The notes: generated by a model from the sequence alone, not told the origin. Counted from the stretch's first letter, positions 39,243-50,230 are shown. The stretch: 64,000 bases of DNA from Rotaria socialis (GCA_905331475.1 CAJNYU010002676.1:124001-188000); one strand, 5' to 3'. A program made the numbers and translations.

Positions 39243-40105
39243 AGGCCCCCTCCCCTCAATGGTCGATTTTCGCCAAAAAAAGTCCAAATCGGCTGAAATT
39301 TTCAGGATATGTTGGGACTATAGCGGGTAGTCTACGATAAAAATTTCAGTCCGAAATATGCAAGTTTAAGGAAGTTATAAAGTGAACACCGGTTAAAAAT
39401 GACCCATTTTCCATCCAATTTCTCATGCCCTCAACTATGTTTTTTCAAAAAATTTTTTTACCATCCGATAGAGCATGCAAAGATGCAGGGCATGACGTGC
39501 TCGGATTTTTAAAAAGTCCTTTCTGTAAGCCGAAAAAGTTTCCAGAATTCACATTCCTTGAAAAACGCCTAAAAGACTGCAAGTAAATTTTGTAGGCGAT
39601 CTTTTTTGAGCATAAAAAAAAGCTCTTTCAAAAATCAGAGCACGTCATGCCCTGCGTCTTTCCATGTTCTATCGAATGATAAAAAGAAAAATTCAAAAAA
39701 ACATAGTTGAAGGCATGAGAAATTGGATGGAAAATGGAAAAACATGATTTTGAGAAAAACATAAAAACATTTTTTCGAAGTTTTTGCTGTTTTTTTAAAT
39801 TTTCTGCAATTTTCACGCGTTTTTTGAGGAAACTGACCTAACTTTCGTACGTAACTTTTAATTCTACACACGCTGAGCGCTTAATTAATTAGTTAATCAG
39901 CCATTAGAGATCAAAGACCTAATTATACTGCCTTTTTTGGCATAGAGGACCTCTCAAAGATCACTAAAAATTTCGGTCAAAAAATGGTCTTTGGAGAAAA
40001 AACTATAGTGATTCTGAAAGAGCAGAACATGAGCTATCACCCCATGGTGTTATCTCAATTTTCAATTTTTTAACGAAAATCGACTTTTTTTTAGGGGGGG
40101 TTATG
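39243..40105. mobile_element. Fold-back element with nested inverted repeats, non-coding
   Basis: The outer ends share an inverted core GTCGATTTTCG[CT][CT]AAAAAA (39262-39280 and, inverted, 40066-40084), with C-rich DNA outside on the left and the G-run complement on the right. Inside are longer imperfect inverted arms, 39403-39510 and 39630-39738 (about 108 bp each, 119 bp apart), which would form a strong hairpin. No transposase frame is present. This fits a non-autonomous fold-back transposon; the exact ends and target duplication are not resolved. Confidence 0.65.
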
Positions 40106-40109
40106 GAGG

Positions 40110-40499
40110 GATGTCATAATATCCACAACTTGGGTATCGAGATGAATACCCAGATAGGATACCCAGTTGGATGGACATCTACGTATCCTCAGAGCTGAGG
40201 AATTTGAGTGCATTTGGCGTAACGAGAATGGGTATCCATTTTTATATATCCCCAGAGCTGAGGAATTTGAGTGCATTTGGTGTAACGAGAATGGGTATCC
40301 ATTTTTATATTAATTTGTTTGAAGTAGGACCTGACAGTAGGAAAATTGCCGGTACCCAATCTCGTTACACCAAATGCACTCAAATTCCTCAGCTATGAGG
40401 AACATGGGTATTCATTTTAGTATTCATTTTAGATATCCACTTGAATGGATATCGTGACTGGTATGTCGACGATACCCAGTGTTAGGATATTATGACATC
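40110..40499. mobile_element. MITE with 30-bp terminal inverted repeats
   Basis: The left end GATGTCATAATATCC (then acaacttgggtatcg) is matched inverted at the right end (40469-40499, cgatacccagtg..., GGATATTATGACATC). Inside, a unit of about 57 bp (gagctgaggaatttgagtgc...) occurs twice in direct order at 40190 and 40253 (period 63) and once inverted at 40351-40394. The open frames on both strands come from these repeats and are not genes. I see no clear target-site duplication. It abuts the fold-back element on its left. Confidence 0.75.
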
Positions 40500-40767
40500 T
40501 CTGTATATATATATATCTATCCGAACTTGTAATTTTTCGCAGAGAAATGCTGCCCTTAACCGGTTTTGCATCAATTGTTCTGTTAACAAGTAACAATAGT
40601 TGCAGTTGACTGTGTGCGCAACATTTAGTGGATTTTCAGACTTGCTCTTCCTATTTACTCGAATTTATGCCACGTGGCTTTGCAATCACTCAATCTAGAC
40701 GAAGGCTCTCCAGTAAGTTAAAACTTTACTTTCATCCTTTTCTAATTTCTTTTTATTCTAGAATAAA

Positions 40768-41227
40768 ATGAACACTGCATTTGATCAATCAATAGAACAA
40801 CATTTAGACGAATCCGAATCAGCAACAATAACGACGACAACAACACCCACGCCCACATCAACAATAGCAACACCAACAAAAAAAGCATCTGCATGAAGTT
40901 ACAAGGAAGACGAAGAAATATCGATCATGTCGCAGCCGAACGACATGAACGATGAGGTAAGCCACTTGGTAGAGTTTTTTTTTGTGAATTGAATATGAAT
41001 GCTTTATTTATATCTTTTCAGAACTTAACTGATGGTCAACTCGTCTTTTCATCACCAGCTGCTCATTTGACTCCAAATAACGGGGTGATTCGTGATGCTG
41101 GCACATCCTCCATATTTGTAAGTTTATCTTCTATCTTCAAGCATACAGTATAAACGTTTTTCTTTTCTAGAAAACATCTTTGGCATCAACAACTCGTCGA
41201 ACGGCTGGATTTAGAAAACAATTATGA
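40768..41227 (+). pseudogene. Small three-exon gene interrupted by an in-frame TGA
   Basis: I do not recognise the product. Exons 40762-40956, 41032-41117 and 41171-41227 join in phase 0 with good GT-AG sites. From the ATG at 40768 (MNTAFDQSIEQHLDESE..., Thr-rich) the frame meets TGA at 40894-40896, then stays open in the same frame to a TGA at 41225-41227 (...TTRRTAGFRKQL). It may be a recent nonsense mutation, a 59-residue protein starting at the Met at 40927 (MSQPNDMNDE) with an upstream frame, or readthrough. The upstream exon-like piece ending ctctcca|gtaagt at 40709 does not join in a usable frame from its ATG. An acceptor (ttattctag) lies six bases above the ATG. Confidence 0.5.
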
Positions 41228-41821
41228 CACAACACAGACTCGTAGCCAACTGAACCCATTTTAAATCTCTCTATCGTTCTTTCTCTTTAATTTTTCCTTC
41301 TGCTGTGTTATTTATTCGTTTCTTTTTCTGTTGTAATTTATTGGTTAATTGAAACATTTATTTTATTTTATGTACCATTTTTTATATGATATTTGTCTAA
41401 TAAAATTATTATTATTATTATTGCGCGAAGTTATTTAAAAATAGCCTGATCTCTTATCGGATAGAAAAAGGTACTATTTAGCTGAATTTATATTTAAAAA
41501 TAACCGGGAGAAACAAATATGAGCGAATTAATCTAGTAGTATTTCAAAATCAAATTTTCCAGCAGTATTCATATATTGTCAGTGTGTGATGGCGCCCTCT
41601 ATTTTTCATTTGCCAATTTTTCAAGGCAAACCAAGAGCGTAGTTCAATACAAAATATTTTTTTCTACCTACTAATATCAATAATATCTCTTGTTTCTTCC
41701 AAAAACCAACAAACCAATCACGTAGCTCTTGCTATTGGTTCACTTTTTTCACTGCTTTCCCGAGTCAGGATCAGGATTCAGGATCCATACCAAAAGGCTA
41801 TTTTTTCCTTTTTTTTTACAG

Positions 41822-42349
41822 ATGTCTTTAATAAGATTAACAGGTTTACGATCATTTCAAACGATATTTATTCGCACTGCTAAAACAACTGTACAAAGCG
41901 GTGGTAAAACATCGAAAACAGAGAAAACTACTGATGAAAAATTTCTGAATGAGGCGCCAACTGAAAATGAAGATCAAGAAGATGATACACCGGTATCAAC
42001 AGGCCGTGAACGATCATTAAATCGTGTTCAATTGATCGGTCGAGTTGGAGCCGATCCAAAAGTTGGTGGAACTGAACGACATAAAGTAGTGACATTTAAT
42101 TTAGCAACAAATGAATATGCTGGAACAAATACCGTCAATGGAGAAATTAAACAACGTGTTGATTGGCATCGTATTGCAGTATTTCAACCGCGTCTATTAG
42201 ATAATGCGGAAAAATATGTACGTCAAGGTGATAGAATCTATGTTCAAGGTCGTCTTCATCATAATATGATTAAAGATAAATTAACTGGTCAAGATCGTTA
42301 CGTGTCAAGTATTATTGCTGATGATATGATTTATTTAACCAAAAAATAG
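41822..42349 (+). CDS. SSBP1: Mitochondrial single-stranded DNA-binding protein
   Basis: Binds single-stranded mitochondrial DNA during replication. A single exon of 175 aa. The start MSLIRLTGLRSFQTIFIRTA at 41822 gives a basic, amphipathic mitochondrial presequence. A disordered acidic linker follows (to about residue 60). The OB fold opens with SLNRVQLIGRVGADPKVGG and continues through VVTFNLATNEY, VDWHRIAVFQPRL, YVRQGDRIYVQGRLHH and ADDMIYL, as in SSBP1. The frame stays open upstream to 41729, but ttttttttacag ends exactly at the ATG, which marks a splice acceptor and decides the start. AATAAA lies near 42,455. The next gene on the same strand starts only 180 bases further on. Confidence 0.9.
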   Translation: MSLIRLTGLRSFQTIFIRTAKTTVQSGGKTSKTEKTTDEKFLNEAPTENEDQEDDTPVSTGRERSLNRVQLIGRVGADPKVGGTERHKVVTFNLATNEYAGTNTVNGEIKQRVDWHRIAVFQPRLLDNAEKYVRQGDRIYVQGRLHHNMIKDKLTGQDRYVSSIIADDMIYLTKK

Positions 42350-42528
42350 TTTGCATCGTTATTTGTTTGTTATTTTCTTTTTGTTGAACTCTTTGTGCAG
42401 ATATAAAAAAAGGAAAAGTAGAATAAACTTCCGGTGATTTCTTTGTTATGAAAAATAAAAGTAAAAAACCATCGATATTTCTTCTTGAAGATTCTTCTGT
42501 GTGACAATTCTTTTTTGTAAAACTCAAC

Positions 42529-43631
42529 ATGATCGAATTTGCTGAATTATTGCCTTATATTTTTATGCTTATCGGATTTATTTTTATGGTTATTGTTGCC
42601 AGGTATTTCAAAAGAAATAAATAATTATTAATTTTGTTTTCTAATTTTGTTTCTTTGCTTTTTGTTTACATATATCGTCGAGATCTCTTTGCAGAAGAAA
42701 CAACAACAAACATACCAATAGCTGAAACAGCTAAAAATATACCCGTAGATCGAATTGATAGTCCGTATAGAATTAATATTGAAGAAAGTCGATCAACACT
42801 AAAAGGTATATATTGAATAAAGAAAAAATAAAATGATCGAATGAATTTATTAGATGGCGTTGATATTCGTGTTCATACGCAAATTCTTTGTCAACTACGT
42901 GTTTACTGGTTTGTAACTATTCAAAATTTCTATTCCGAATTGGACTCATCAGATTTTCGATTATCTCTATTGGAAAATCGATTTTTAAAAAATCATTCTG
43001 CACATGAAGAAATATTTAGGTAACTTTTCTTTTTAGTTTCATTTCAAAAGTAAAACAATAGACATTTTTTTCTAGTTTCGAAACTTGTGGTGATTATGTT
43101 CAGCGTGTAAAATTTCCTGGTGCAGAAAATTATTTAATACAAAATAATCAAACACGTCGAAAATATCCTCTAGTTATTATTGTTCATAGTTTCGCCAGTG
43201 ATGATAGACAAGAATTTTTTCGATTGGCAAATATTTTAAATGTTAATCATATGCTTTTATTTATTATCTTTTTCTTTAGCCAATACAAGTAGCTGCATTA
43301 CATGTAAAATCATCAACGCCAAATGATCCGCCAACTAAATTCATAATGAAACTTTCGAAATTAGCTAGCGGACAATCACTTGTTTTACAAGTAAATCTTA
43401 ATTTATTATCCTAGTATTTAAATATACGCCTGTTTTTTTTTCTATTCGGAATAGGATATATTTATCCCGGGTGCAGGGATATCTGATGACGCATGTGCTA
43501 TTTGTTTAACGGAACGAGCAAATCATGTTTTACTACCGTGTAAACATGCTTGTATATGTCAAAATTGTTTTTCTCTTATTGACAAATGTCCTATATGCCA
43601 GAGATTTGTTTTATCATATTTTAAAATATGA
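42529..43631 (+). CDS. CGRRF1: CGRRF1-like membrane RING-finger protein
   Basis: Likely ER-membrane E3 ubiquitin ligase related to cell growth regulator with RING finger domain 1. The N-terminus is a membrane helix (LPYIFMLIGFIFMVIVA). The middle matches CGRRF1 (CQLRVYWFVTIQNFYSEL; RRKYPLVIIVHSFASDDRQE). The C-terminal C3HC4 RING is CAIC, PCKH, CQNC and CPIC near 43,490-43,600, ending FVLSYFKI. Exons after the first join in phase: about 42695-42791, 42855-43020, 43076-43238, 43280-43390 and 43455-43631. The first join does not: exon 1 ends two bases into a codon at 42602, while the frame of exon 2 needs one base. Either the first exon is different, or there is an indel or sequence error. The total is about 240 aa, somewhat shorter than vertebrate CGRRF1. 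Confidence 0.78.
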
Positions 43632-44524
43632 ATAATTGTATTCTGTTTATATAAAAATAAAATAAAATATGATCTAAAGATATGTAATTAGTTAAAAACA
43701 TATTTACATTTCTATGCCTCAAAAGACTTGTCGCAAAAATAATGAATAGATAATCAATTACAATAGAAATAAACATATTTCTATAATTATGAAACAATAT
43801 ATTTATTAAAGTGAGTGAAATAAGATTGATATATTATTTAAGAGTTGTCTTATTCATTTTTATTTCGGTCGAAATCTTATTTTAAATTTAAGGTTTTTAA
43901 ATATTTGAACTACTAATGAGAATGCTGATGAAGTATTTTATTATGAATATAAAAGTTAATTAACATTTATTTTATAGACTTTTGTTTGTCTCGATATATA
44001 TACTGTTGTTAGTAATTCAAAATATTGTGTATGTGGGAAGGAAGAGGAGAAAATCTCAATTATAACAATGTAGGATGCGCGTGTTGATTAACACTTGACA
44101 AAAATGGAAATATGCGCACACGTTGGGAGAAAAAGAAAAGCTTATTTTAACTATCTGATTGCTTTTTTTTCATCTTGAGTTATTGGATATTTCTAATGTT
44201 TTTTCTCTTGTGTTAGTATTTACTATTCATGGTAATATCTTTCTGTAATATGACATGTACTGATAGAATAAGTAATTGAAATCCTTGTTAATAGGTAAAT
44301 TGTGTAGGCCTATTTGCTAATAAGACGATTTCTTATTTTCTTTCATATTGTTGATATTTGAACGATTGAGAGAATAAAAAGGAAGAGAGTGGTAAGAGAG
44401 AAAATGATAAGAGTTGAAGAAAATACTCATTCATTTCACAATTTATTGTTCCCTCTCGCTTAGAGTTTCTGACGTACACATTTACGACCATTAGTAGCAT
44501 ACTTATACAGGAAAATAACTCAAT
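43632..44524. other. Intergenic; no gene seen
   Basis: AT-rich spacer between the RING gene and the peptide precursor. The minus frame at 44333-44530 overlaps the next start codon and has no support. Confidence 0.45.
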
Positions 44525-44960
44525 ATGCAAGAATTAGTTCGTGTGGTATTTTTTCTTCTTGTTGCACTACTCGTTTTATTTCGTAAGTTATAAAGATTTT
44601 TATTTTTCAAATATCGAACGATAAAACTATTTTATTTTCTAGAACTTGTTCAATGTCGTAGTGTTTTGCCAGAAACAACCGATCGCCATAAAAGATCATT
44701 GAGTAATACTAATTATGCCAAATTATGCACATTCGGAAAAAGTCGTTTATGCAATTGTAAGTTTTATTCAAGTTTGAATAGCTATGCGAATACCGAGCGT
44801 TTTTTCGTTTAGATTTACGAGCGATGAATACTGAAAAATCCGATCGAATAGGGTGAGTGAATCTTTAAATTGGGAAGTAAAAGGGCATGGTTTTTTTATT
44901 GATAGAGATGATCAAGAACTGTGGCGACGCGGTGTCAGTCAATTCTACAGTAATTGGTAG
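44525..44960 (+). CDS. Secreted peptide (neuropeptide/hormone) precursor
   Basis: Four short exons (44525-44582, about 44643-44758, about 44816-44853, about 44910-44960) with introns of 50-60 bp join in phase to about 90 aa. The first is a signal peptide (MQELVRVVFFLLVALLVLFQLV). A propeptide ends at a dibasic HKR; about 40 residues follow up to a second dibasic RR, and then a tail GVSQFYSNW. The predicted mature peptide begins SLSNTNYAKL and has two cysteines seven residues apart (CTFGKSRLC) that could form a small loop. Intron phases and processing sites suggest a genuine prohormone. I do not recognise the family: somatostatin/allatostatin-C and calcitonin peptides also have a Cys loop but differ in spacing. 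The peptide has no amidation Gly before RR. An AATAAA lies near 45,010. Confidence 0.68.
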
Positions 44961-46060
44961 AATTAAACATTTTTATTCAATCGTTACTGATTTGCAACTA
45001 ACAATCTTGAATAAATTTGAAATCGTGAGAAAGAAATATTGATGAATTTTTTCCATGGAAATAAATATAAAAAGGATTTAATAAACAGATAAATGATTGC
45101 ATATGATTTTATATTAATGAATTTGACTGTGGCAAAAAAAAAGAAAAGATAATGATCTTGATGGTTCACTGAATGATTCGGACACGTTTTTTTTGGGCGG
45201 TTAAAAAAGGGCATCATAGTTAATAACCATGGCAACTAATACTTTTTAAATTTGTTTGGAAGAAATCATCAAAGGCATACATACACAAGATGCAGTGTTT
45301 TTCTATAGATTGAACTAGAGTTGTGCAAAACCAACCTGCTAATAGAAACAAAGTGAAATCGTTCTGAGTTACAGCTGTGGAAAAGAATTGAAAATTATGA
45401 ATATTGAACAAGCATTTCAAATGGTAGACAAACAAATTCTGGAAATACTATTCTCTAAAAAAAGCACAGATAATAGAATAGCCAGAATCATGGAGACTCA
45501 CACGCCTGCAAAAATGGGACATGCATTTCATCTATTTAATCGTTTTTGATCTCTAGAATTTTGATATACGAAAATCTAAAGTTTAGTCCTGTAATGCTAT
45601 ATAGGCTTTATAAGTATGTAGATAATTCGAAAAAATTCCGTTCAATATGAAATCCTGGGGAATTATTCAAACTTATTATATGGTGCATATACTTTCGGAA
45701 AGGGATTGGTGCCAAAATAAGATTAATCTCTACACAGATCACAGTAAAGCTCATTTTCGTAGCCCGTCTGATGGTAAAATGTGGAATTGACTTCTAAGCT
45801 TTAGATTCATTAAGCTGATGCAAAAATAGATTACGTAGAAATCTTTCGAAAACATTCACCTTCGTTTTAAGATGTACAATATACCCAGTGAAAAATTTTA
45901 GGGATTAAAATCGATTATAATTTCGAAATCCTCTGAGCATAATCCAAATTGGTAATCGGATTTTTCTGAAACAAAATCAAAATTGTAATCGATTAAAATT
46001 TTGATTATAATCAATAAAAATCGATTAGAAAAGTATAATAGTCAGTTCGCACAATTGTGA
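44961..46060. other. Gene-poor DNA; AATCGATT-rich stretch near 45,895-46,035
   Basis: No gene is supported; the minus frames at 44984-45435 have no motif. From 45,895 to 46,035 the words AATCGATT, TAATCG and AATTGTAATCG recur in a degenerate way, as they do more strongly at 49,320-49,740. Confidence 0.4.
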
Positions 46061-46064
46061 TTCA

Positions 46065-46805
46065 TGAAAGTTAGCTCTTGTAAGACTACGCACGTAAGCT
46101 TAGTTATAGATTAAGAAAACGTTTTCAAGGAATATCAATCGAACAGATCAGATGGTGTCGTTTAGGCAAACTGAATCTCGTCAGCACTGTTACTATGAAG
46201 TAGAGAAACTTGGAAAATTTATCATCAATGCTTTATAAGGAGCTAGTTAACTTTTGAGTCAAAGGAAGAAGCCATCTATAAGGATGCTTTTTGGGCTTGT
46301 CCCTAGATTGTACAGGCATAGAGTGAAGCCGCAAATTTCCCATAAGTTCTATTCTTAAAAAACACTATCAGCTCGTCAGCGTCTACCGTTTCTACATACC
46401 ATTGAAAACTTTCAAAGTCGAATTTTTTCTTCGAATTGAATCGTTAAGCGGCGAAGAAGTAGTATCAAAAACAGCAGATGCTAGTGAGTTGATATTATTT
46501 TTTTAAGAATAGAACTTATGGGAAATTTGCGGCTCCATCCTATGCCTATAAAATCTAAGGACAAGTCCGAAAAACATCCTTATAGATGGCTTCTTTCTTT
46601 GACTCAAAAGTTAACTAGCTCCTTATAAAGCATTGATGATAAATTTTCCAAGTTTCTCTACGTCATAGTAACAGTGCTGATGAGATTCAGTTTGCCTAAA
46701 CGACATCATCTGATCTGTCCGATTCATATTCCTTGAAAACATTTTCTTAATCTGTAACTAAGCTTAGGTGTGTGAGTCCTGCAAGAGTCCTGCAAGAGTC
46801 ATAAA
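46065..46805. repeat. Long inverted repeat (arms about 330 bp), hairpin-forming
   Basis: The left arm (about 46,073-46,410) is repeated inverted in the right arm (about 46,466-46,801) with few mismatches. For example, tcgtttaggcaaactgaatc at 46,158 appears inverted at about 46,681. The centre (ttgaaaactttcaaag) is itself palindromic. Next to the right end the 12-mer gagtcctgcaa is duplicated. There is no coding frame, so it is probably a fold-back element. Transcription would give a long double-stranded RNA. Confidence 0.75.
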
Positions 46806-47329
46806 TTTAATCCATTTACACAACTTGAATCTATTTCAATGCATCCTCGGATTATCTAAGTTACAGTTATAGATATTTCCAGTAAAATGGTGAGAGGAAA
46901 ATAGATAGAGACGTTTTAATATAAAATTCTGACTACGATCTGATTTTACATGTGATTACTCCTTCTTTTTTACCGAGTGATATTTATTGGAACTCTATTT
47001 TAACATACAATGCACTACAATTTCTTCTTTCATTTCTATTACGACTATTCATTGGAGCAGCCCCGACACAATTCTCAAGAGCCCCTTTGTTGTTCCTCAC
47101 GTTAGAAATCTTTTACTAAAAGTGTTTATAATTGGAATCATTCATTAAAGAACATTAAAGAGAATATTTTATTATTAGATTCAAAATTAAAAAAAATGCA
47201 GTGACATGTTTTCAATTGAACAAGAAAATACTATAATAGCACATTTGAGGAACTCGACGGAGTGCTTTTTATCTTAAACTCAAGTGAAAGGTCACATAAA
47301 TTAAGAATTTTAAATATCTAGCAATAAAT
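46806..47329. other. Intergenic; no gene seen
   Basis: AT-rich DNA without supported features. Confidence 0.4.
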
Positions 47330-47570
47330 TCTTACATAATAGTATACTACTTATATTTAAATGAGCAATAAAAAGTTGAAATGAGGAATAATCACATTGA
47401 GCAATAGAATATATTGAATCAGCAATATATATATATATATTGAATTGGCAATATATATATATTGAATGAGCAATATATATTATGACTTAGCGATAATTAT
47501 ACTGAGTGAGCAATAATTACTTTAAACAGAACATAAAATGTATGTAAAAAGAGCAATAAAAATTCTTTTA
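47330..47570. repeat. Degenerate tandem array of GAGCAAT(A/T)n units
   Basis: About nine copies of a motif near ATTGA(A/G)T(G/C)AGCAATA spaced about 20-30 bp apart, with AT dinucleotide expansions at 47,428 and 47,452. It has no coding potential. Confidence 0.6.
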
Positions 47571-47689
47571 CTTACAATGGTAAGTATGTTCTCAACCTCA
47601 GAGTTCATGATGGAACTGCAGTACAAAATAGCTCGCTATTTAATTATTTACATGGGAAAACTCTACAGAATCTGAGATTTACCAAAGTC

Positions 47690-47820
47690 TACAGGATCGA
47701 GCATGATCTACAGGGTGTAGCAGGGTCTACCATGATCTACCACGATATAGCAGGAGCAGGGTCTACAGGGTCTAGCAGAGTTCACAGGATCCAGTGGAAT
47801 CTACGAAGATATAGCAAAGT
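47690..47820. repeat. Minisatellite of GGTCTACAGGGTCTAGCA-like units
   Basis: Variants of ctacagggtctagcag recur about eight times with period near 12-24 bp. The stretch is clearly richer in G than its surroundings. Confidence 0.6.
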
Positions 47821-49320
47821 TTGGTGTGGTGTCAAGATTTAGTAACAAAAGAAGATCCTAATTCATAATCTCGCTGACCTCACACAATCAATGTGACTCT
47901 CGCCCCGATTTTATGGCGTTTCCGGATCTTCTCGTGTTTGGCAGGCACGCTGCAATCGGTATCTTGATTAGACTACAATATTTTGCTAGCCTCCACCCAA
48001 GGCAAAATAGTGGAAATTTGTTCGAAAAGAGAAAGAGGCAGACCATTGAAAGAAAAATAGGTTTATTGGCACAATGATCAGTTATATATATATTTCATTT
48101 TTCTTTATGCTTCTTGCCAATCACAGATAAAGGCTGTAAAATAACTGCTGATCCCATCGTTAAATTTGTTTTTTCCTCATGTATTCATCTCATTCAGAAG
48201 CTGATATTTACAGTATATAATACACACATCTAGATCTACAATATACTAAAATTTGAGCTTTATACTCTTTATTGCTACCGAGAAATAAGCATTACAAAAA
48301 TCTGAAAATCCTCCATATGTATTTCTTTATTGATTGTTATAATCAAGTGTTAAAAGTGCCTTATGTTTAAAAGGGTAACCGTTTTCTAGCAAAAAAACGG
48401 TCCGTAAAACGAGCTGGCGGATTACAGCGAAATAATGTGACAAATAATGCCTTATTATACCGTTTTATAGCCGTTTCAGACCTTTTAAGATGCTCGTTCA
48501 GACGGTCGGAATGATTGTCCTTGGTAGTAATATATTTACAGCTAGCGAGATCTATAAAAAAAAATGTCGAATCACAGAATACTTGTATATTTTATATCGG
48601 AGAACTGGAACAGAAGTGTATTAGTCTAATTATATTATGTATATTATGTATCTTAATTTATTCTTATACTACAATCAACAGTATTAGTAGAAGTTATGAA
48701 AAAGCTTGTTAGCGCAGCCCCTTTGGAGCTAAAATGTGGAACTCACATATATTCTTACACATACTAAAATAATTCATCTGAAAGATCTATCTTGATTTCC
48801 AAAGCCTATAATTAGGTCATTGTCTATTTGCTTATATATGTAATGGAGTATTAATTGTTAGCTCGTATATCTAACAGTGGCAGCGACTAGTTTCTATGGT
48901 TTGTAATGGGCAAGCATTGCTTTTTTCGTGTAGCCTGAAATTAAAAAAGGAAGAAGTAGCAATCTAATTAGTCAAGCTCCTAATTAGCACAATTTTAAAC
49001 TAATATCTGTAATGGGGAGGGGGATGGGAGCCGTAAAAATCTCGCTTGTAAACTTACACTCACCATTTTCTTCGAAAATATACGTGAGTTCCACAAAATA
49101 ACAGAAAAAAATTTAGAGAAATTTTAGCATCATAAACTAATTATAAATTTTATGACACACATAAATGACATTTAGAATATCTACAATGCGTTTTCGAATC
49201 ATAAGTTAAGTATATCACCTGCAGTTCGCATGGGAGTCATCTATTATTGGGCTACATACCATTATAGGAAAAGATTCAAATTGCAGTCATTACTATTTAG
49301 CAAATTCACTTAATATTTAG
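47821..49320. other. Intergenic; no gene seen
   Basis: The frame at 48515-48712 has no motif. At 48,375-48,475 the word accgtttt is repeated (accgttttctagc, accgttttatagccg). Nothing else is supported. Confidence 0.4.
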
Positions 49321-49900
49321 TGTTTTAAATACAGTTACGATCCACTAAAATCGATTGTTCGAACAAAATTCAGTTGCAGCTGCAGTAATTAGAAATAATC
49401 GATTGATCATCACTCAATTCGACTGTAAAATATTGGAATTTTAATGAATTAAGAAGATTTGAGTCGGTTGTGTGATTAAAATCTGATTTCGGAAGAGTTA
49501 ATCGCATACAATCGATTGCTAATTACACAATGCGATTATGCAAGATTGAGATTTCAATCGATTAAGAAGATTTGGATTGATTATAGAATTTAAAATCGGC
49601 TTCAACTACAGTAATTACAAACAGTCGATTGATAATCTACCAATTCGATTTTTAGAGATTCGGATTTTAATCGGATTATATTACAAAAAGAGTCAATTTG
49701 GTTTCAGAAATCGGATTTGCTCAACCATAATTAAAAATAATCACGATTTTGTGAGGGATCATTTTCACTGGATAGGGCATTCTCTATTTACGCGTGTTTG
49801 CAACGAGGAGAGAGTGAGAAGTCGCCAAAAACCTCACCTCAAAACTCTACATTCATCATTTTCTTCGAAAACACATGTGAATTTCACCAAATAATAAACC
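49050..49900. repeat. AATCGATT-rich segment between two 55-bp direct repeats
   Basis: The stretch at about 49,053-49,107 (caccattttcttcgaaaata, then a gtgagttccaca block) resembles 49,842-49,897 (catcattttcttcgaaaaca, then gtgaatttcacca), in the same direction. Between them (49,320-49,740) AATCGATT and related words recur at least ten times. The frame at 49577-49894 runs through the repeat and is not a gene. It may be an old repetitive element. Confidence 0.5.
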
Positions 49901-50207
49901 ACTAGTAGTTTCTCTTTAAAGTGTACGGTCAATTTTTCACTCAATCTCTACTAGGACTTTCTTAATATGATAGTTTCTTTGAATATACTCGATACTCTCT
50001 AGAAATACTATGTCTATTCATATTGATCAATCATTGTCATTCGATTCGCATAATTCAAGAGAAAAAAAAATAGACAGCATATATGCCCTTCATATACAAT
50101 CAATAATGAGAATCAGATGCACAGATATGATACTATTAGTGAAATATGCAAAAAAATGACGCCTCCTTGTTGTGCTCATAAAAAATCATTTGTATTTGTA
50201 TAAAAAA

Positions 50208-50227
50208 AGAAGAAGAAGAAGAAGAAG
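50208..50227. repeat. GAA microsatellite upstream of the ART-TPR start
   Basis: Six to seven GAA triplets end just before the ATG at 50231, so they probably lie in the 5' UTR or the promoter. Confidence 0.6.
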
Positions 50228-50230
50228 TCA

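Noticed and set aside
40171..40398. Open frames on both strands with repeated peptide blocks
   Set aside because: They are read from the direct and inverted repeats of the MITE and are not a gene.
46065..46805. CRISPR array or bacterial element as an explanation for the repeats
   Set aside because: There is one inverted pair and no regularly spaced short repeats, and the genomic context is clearly animal.
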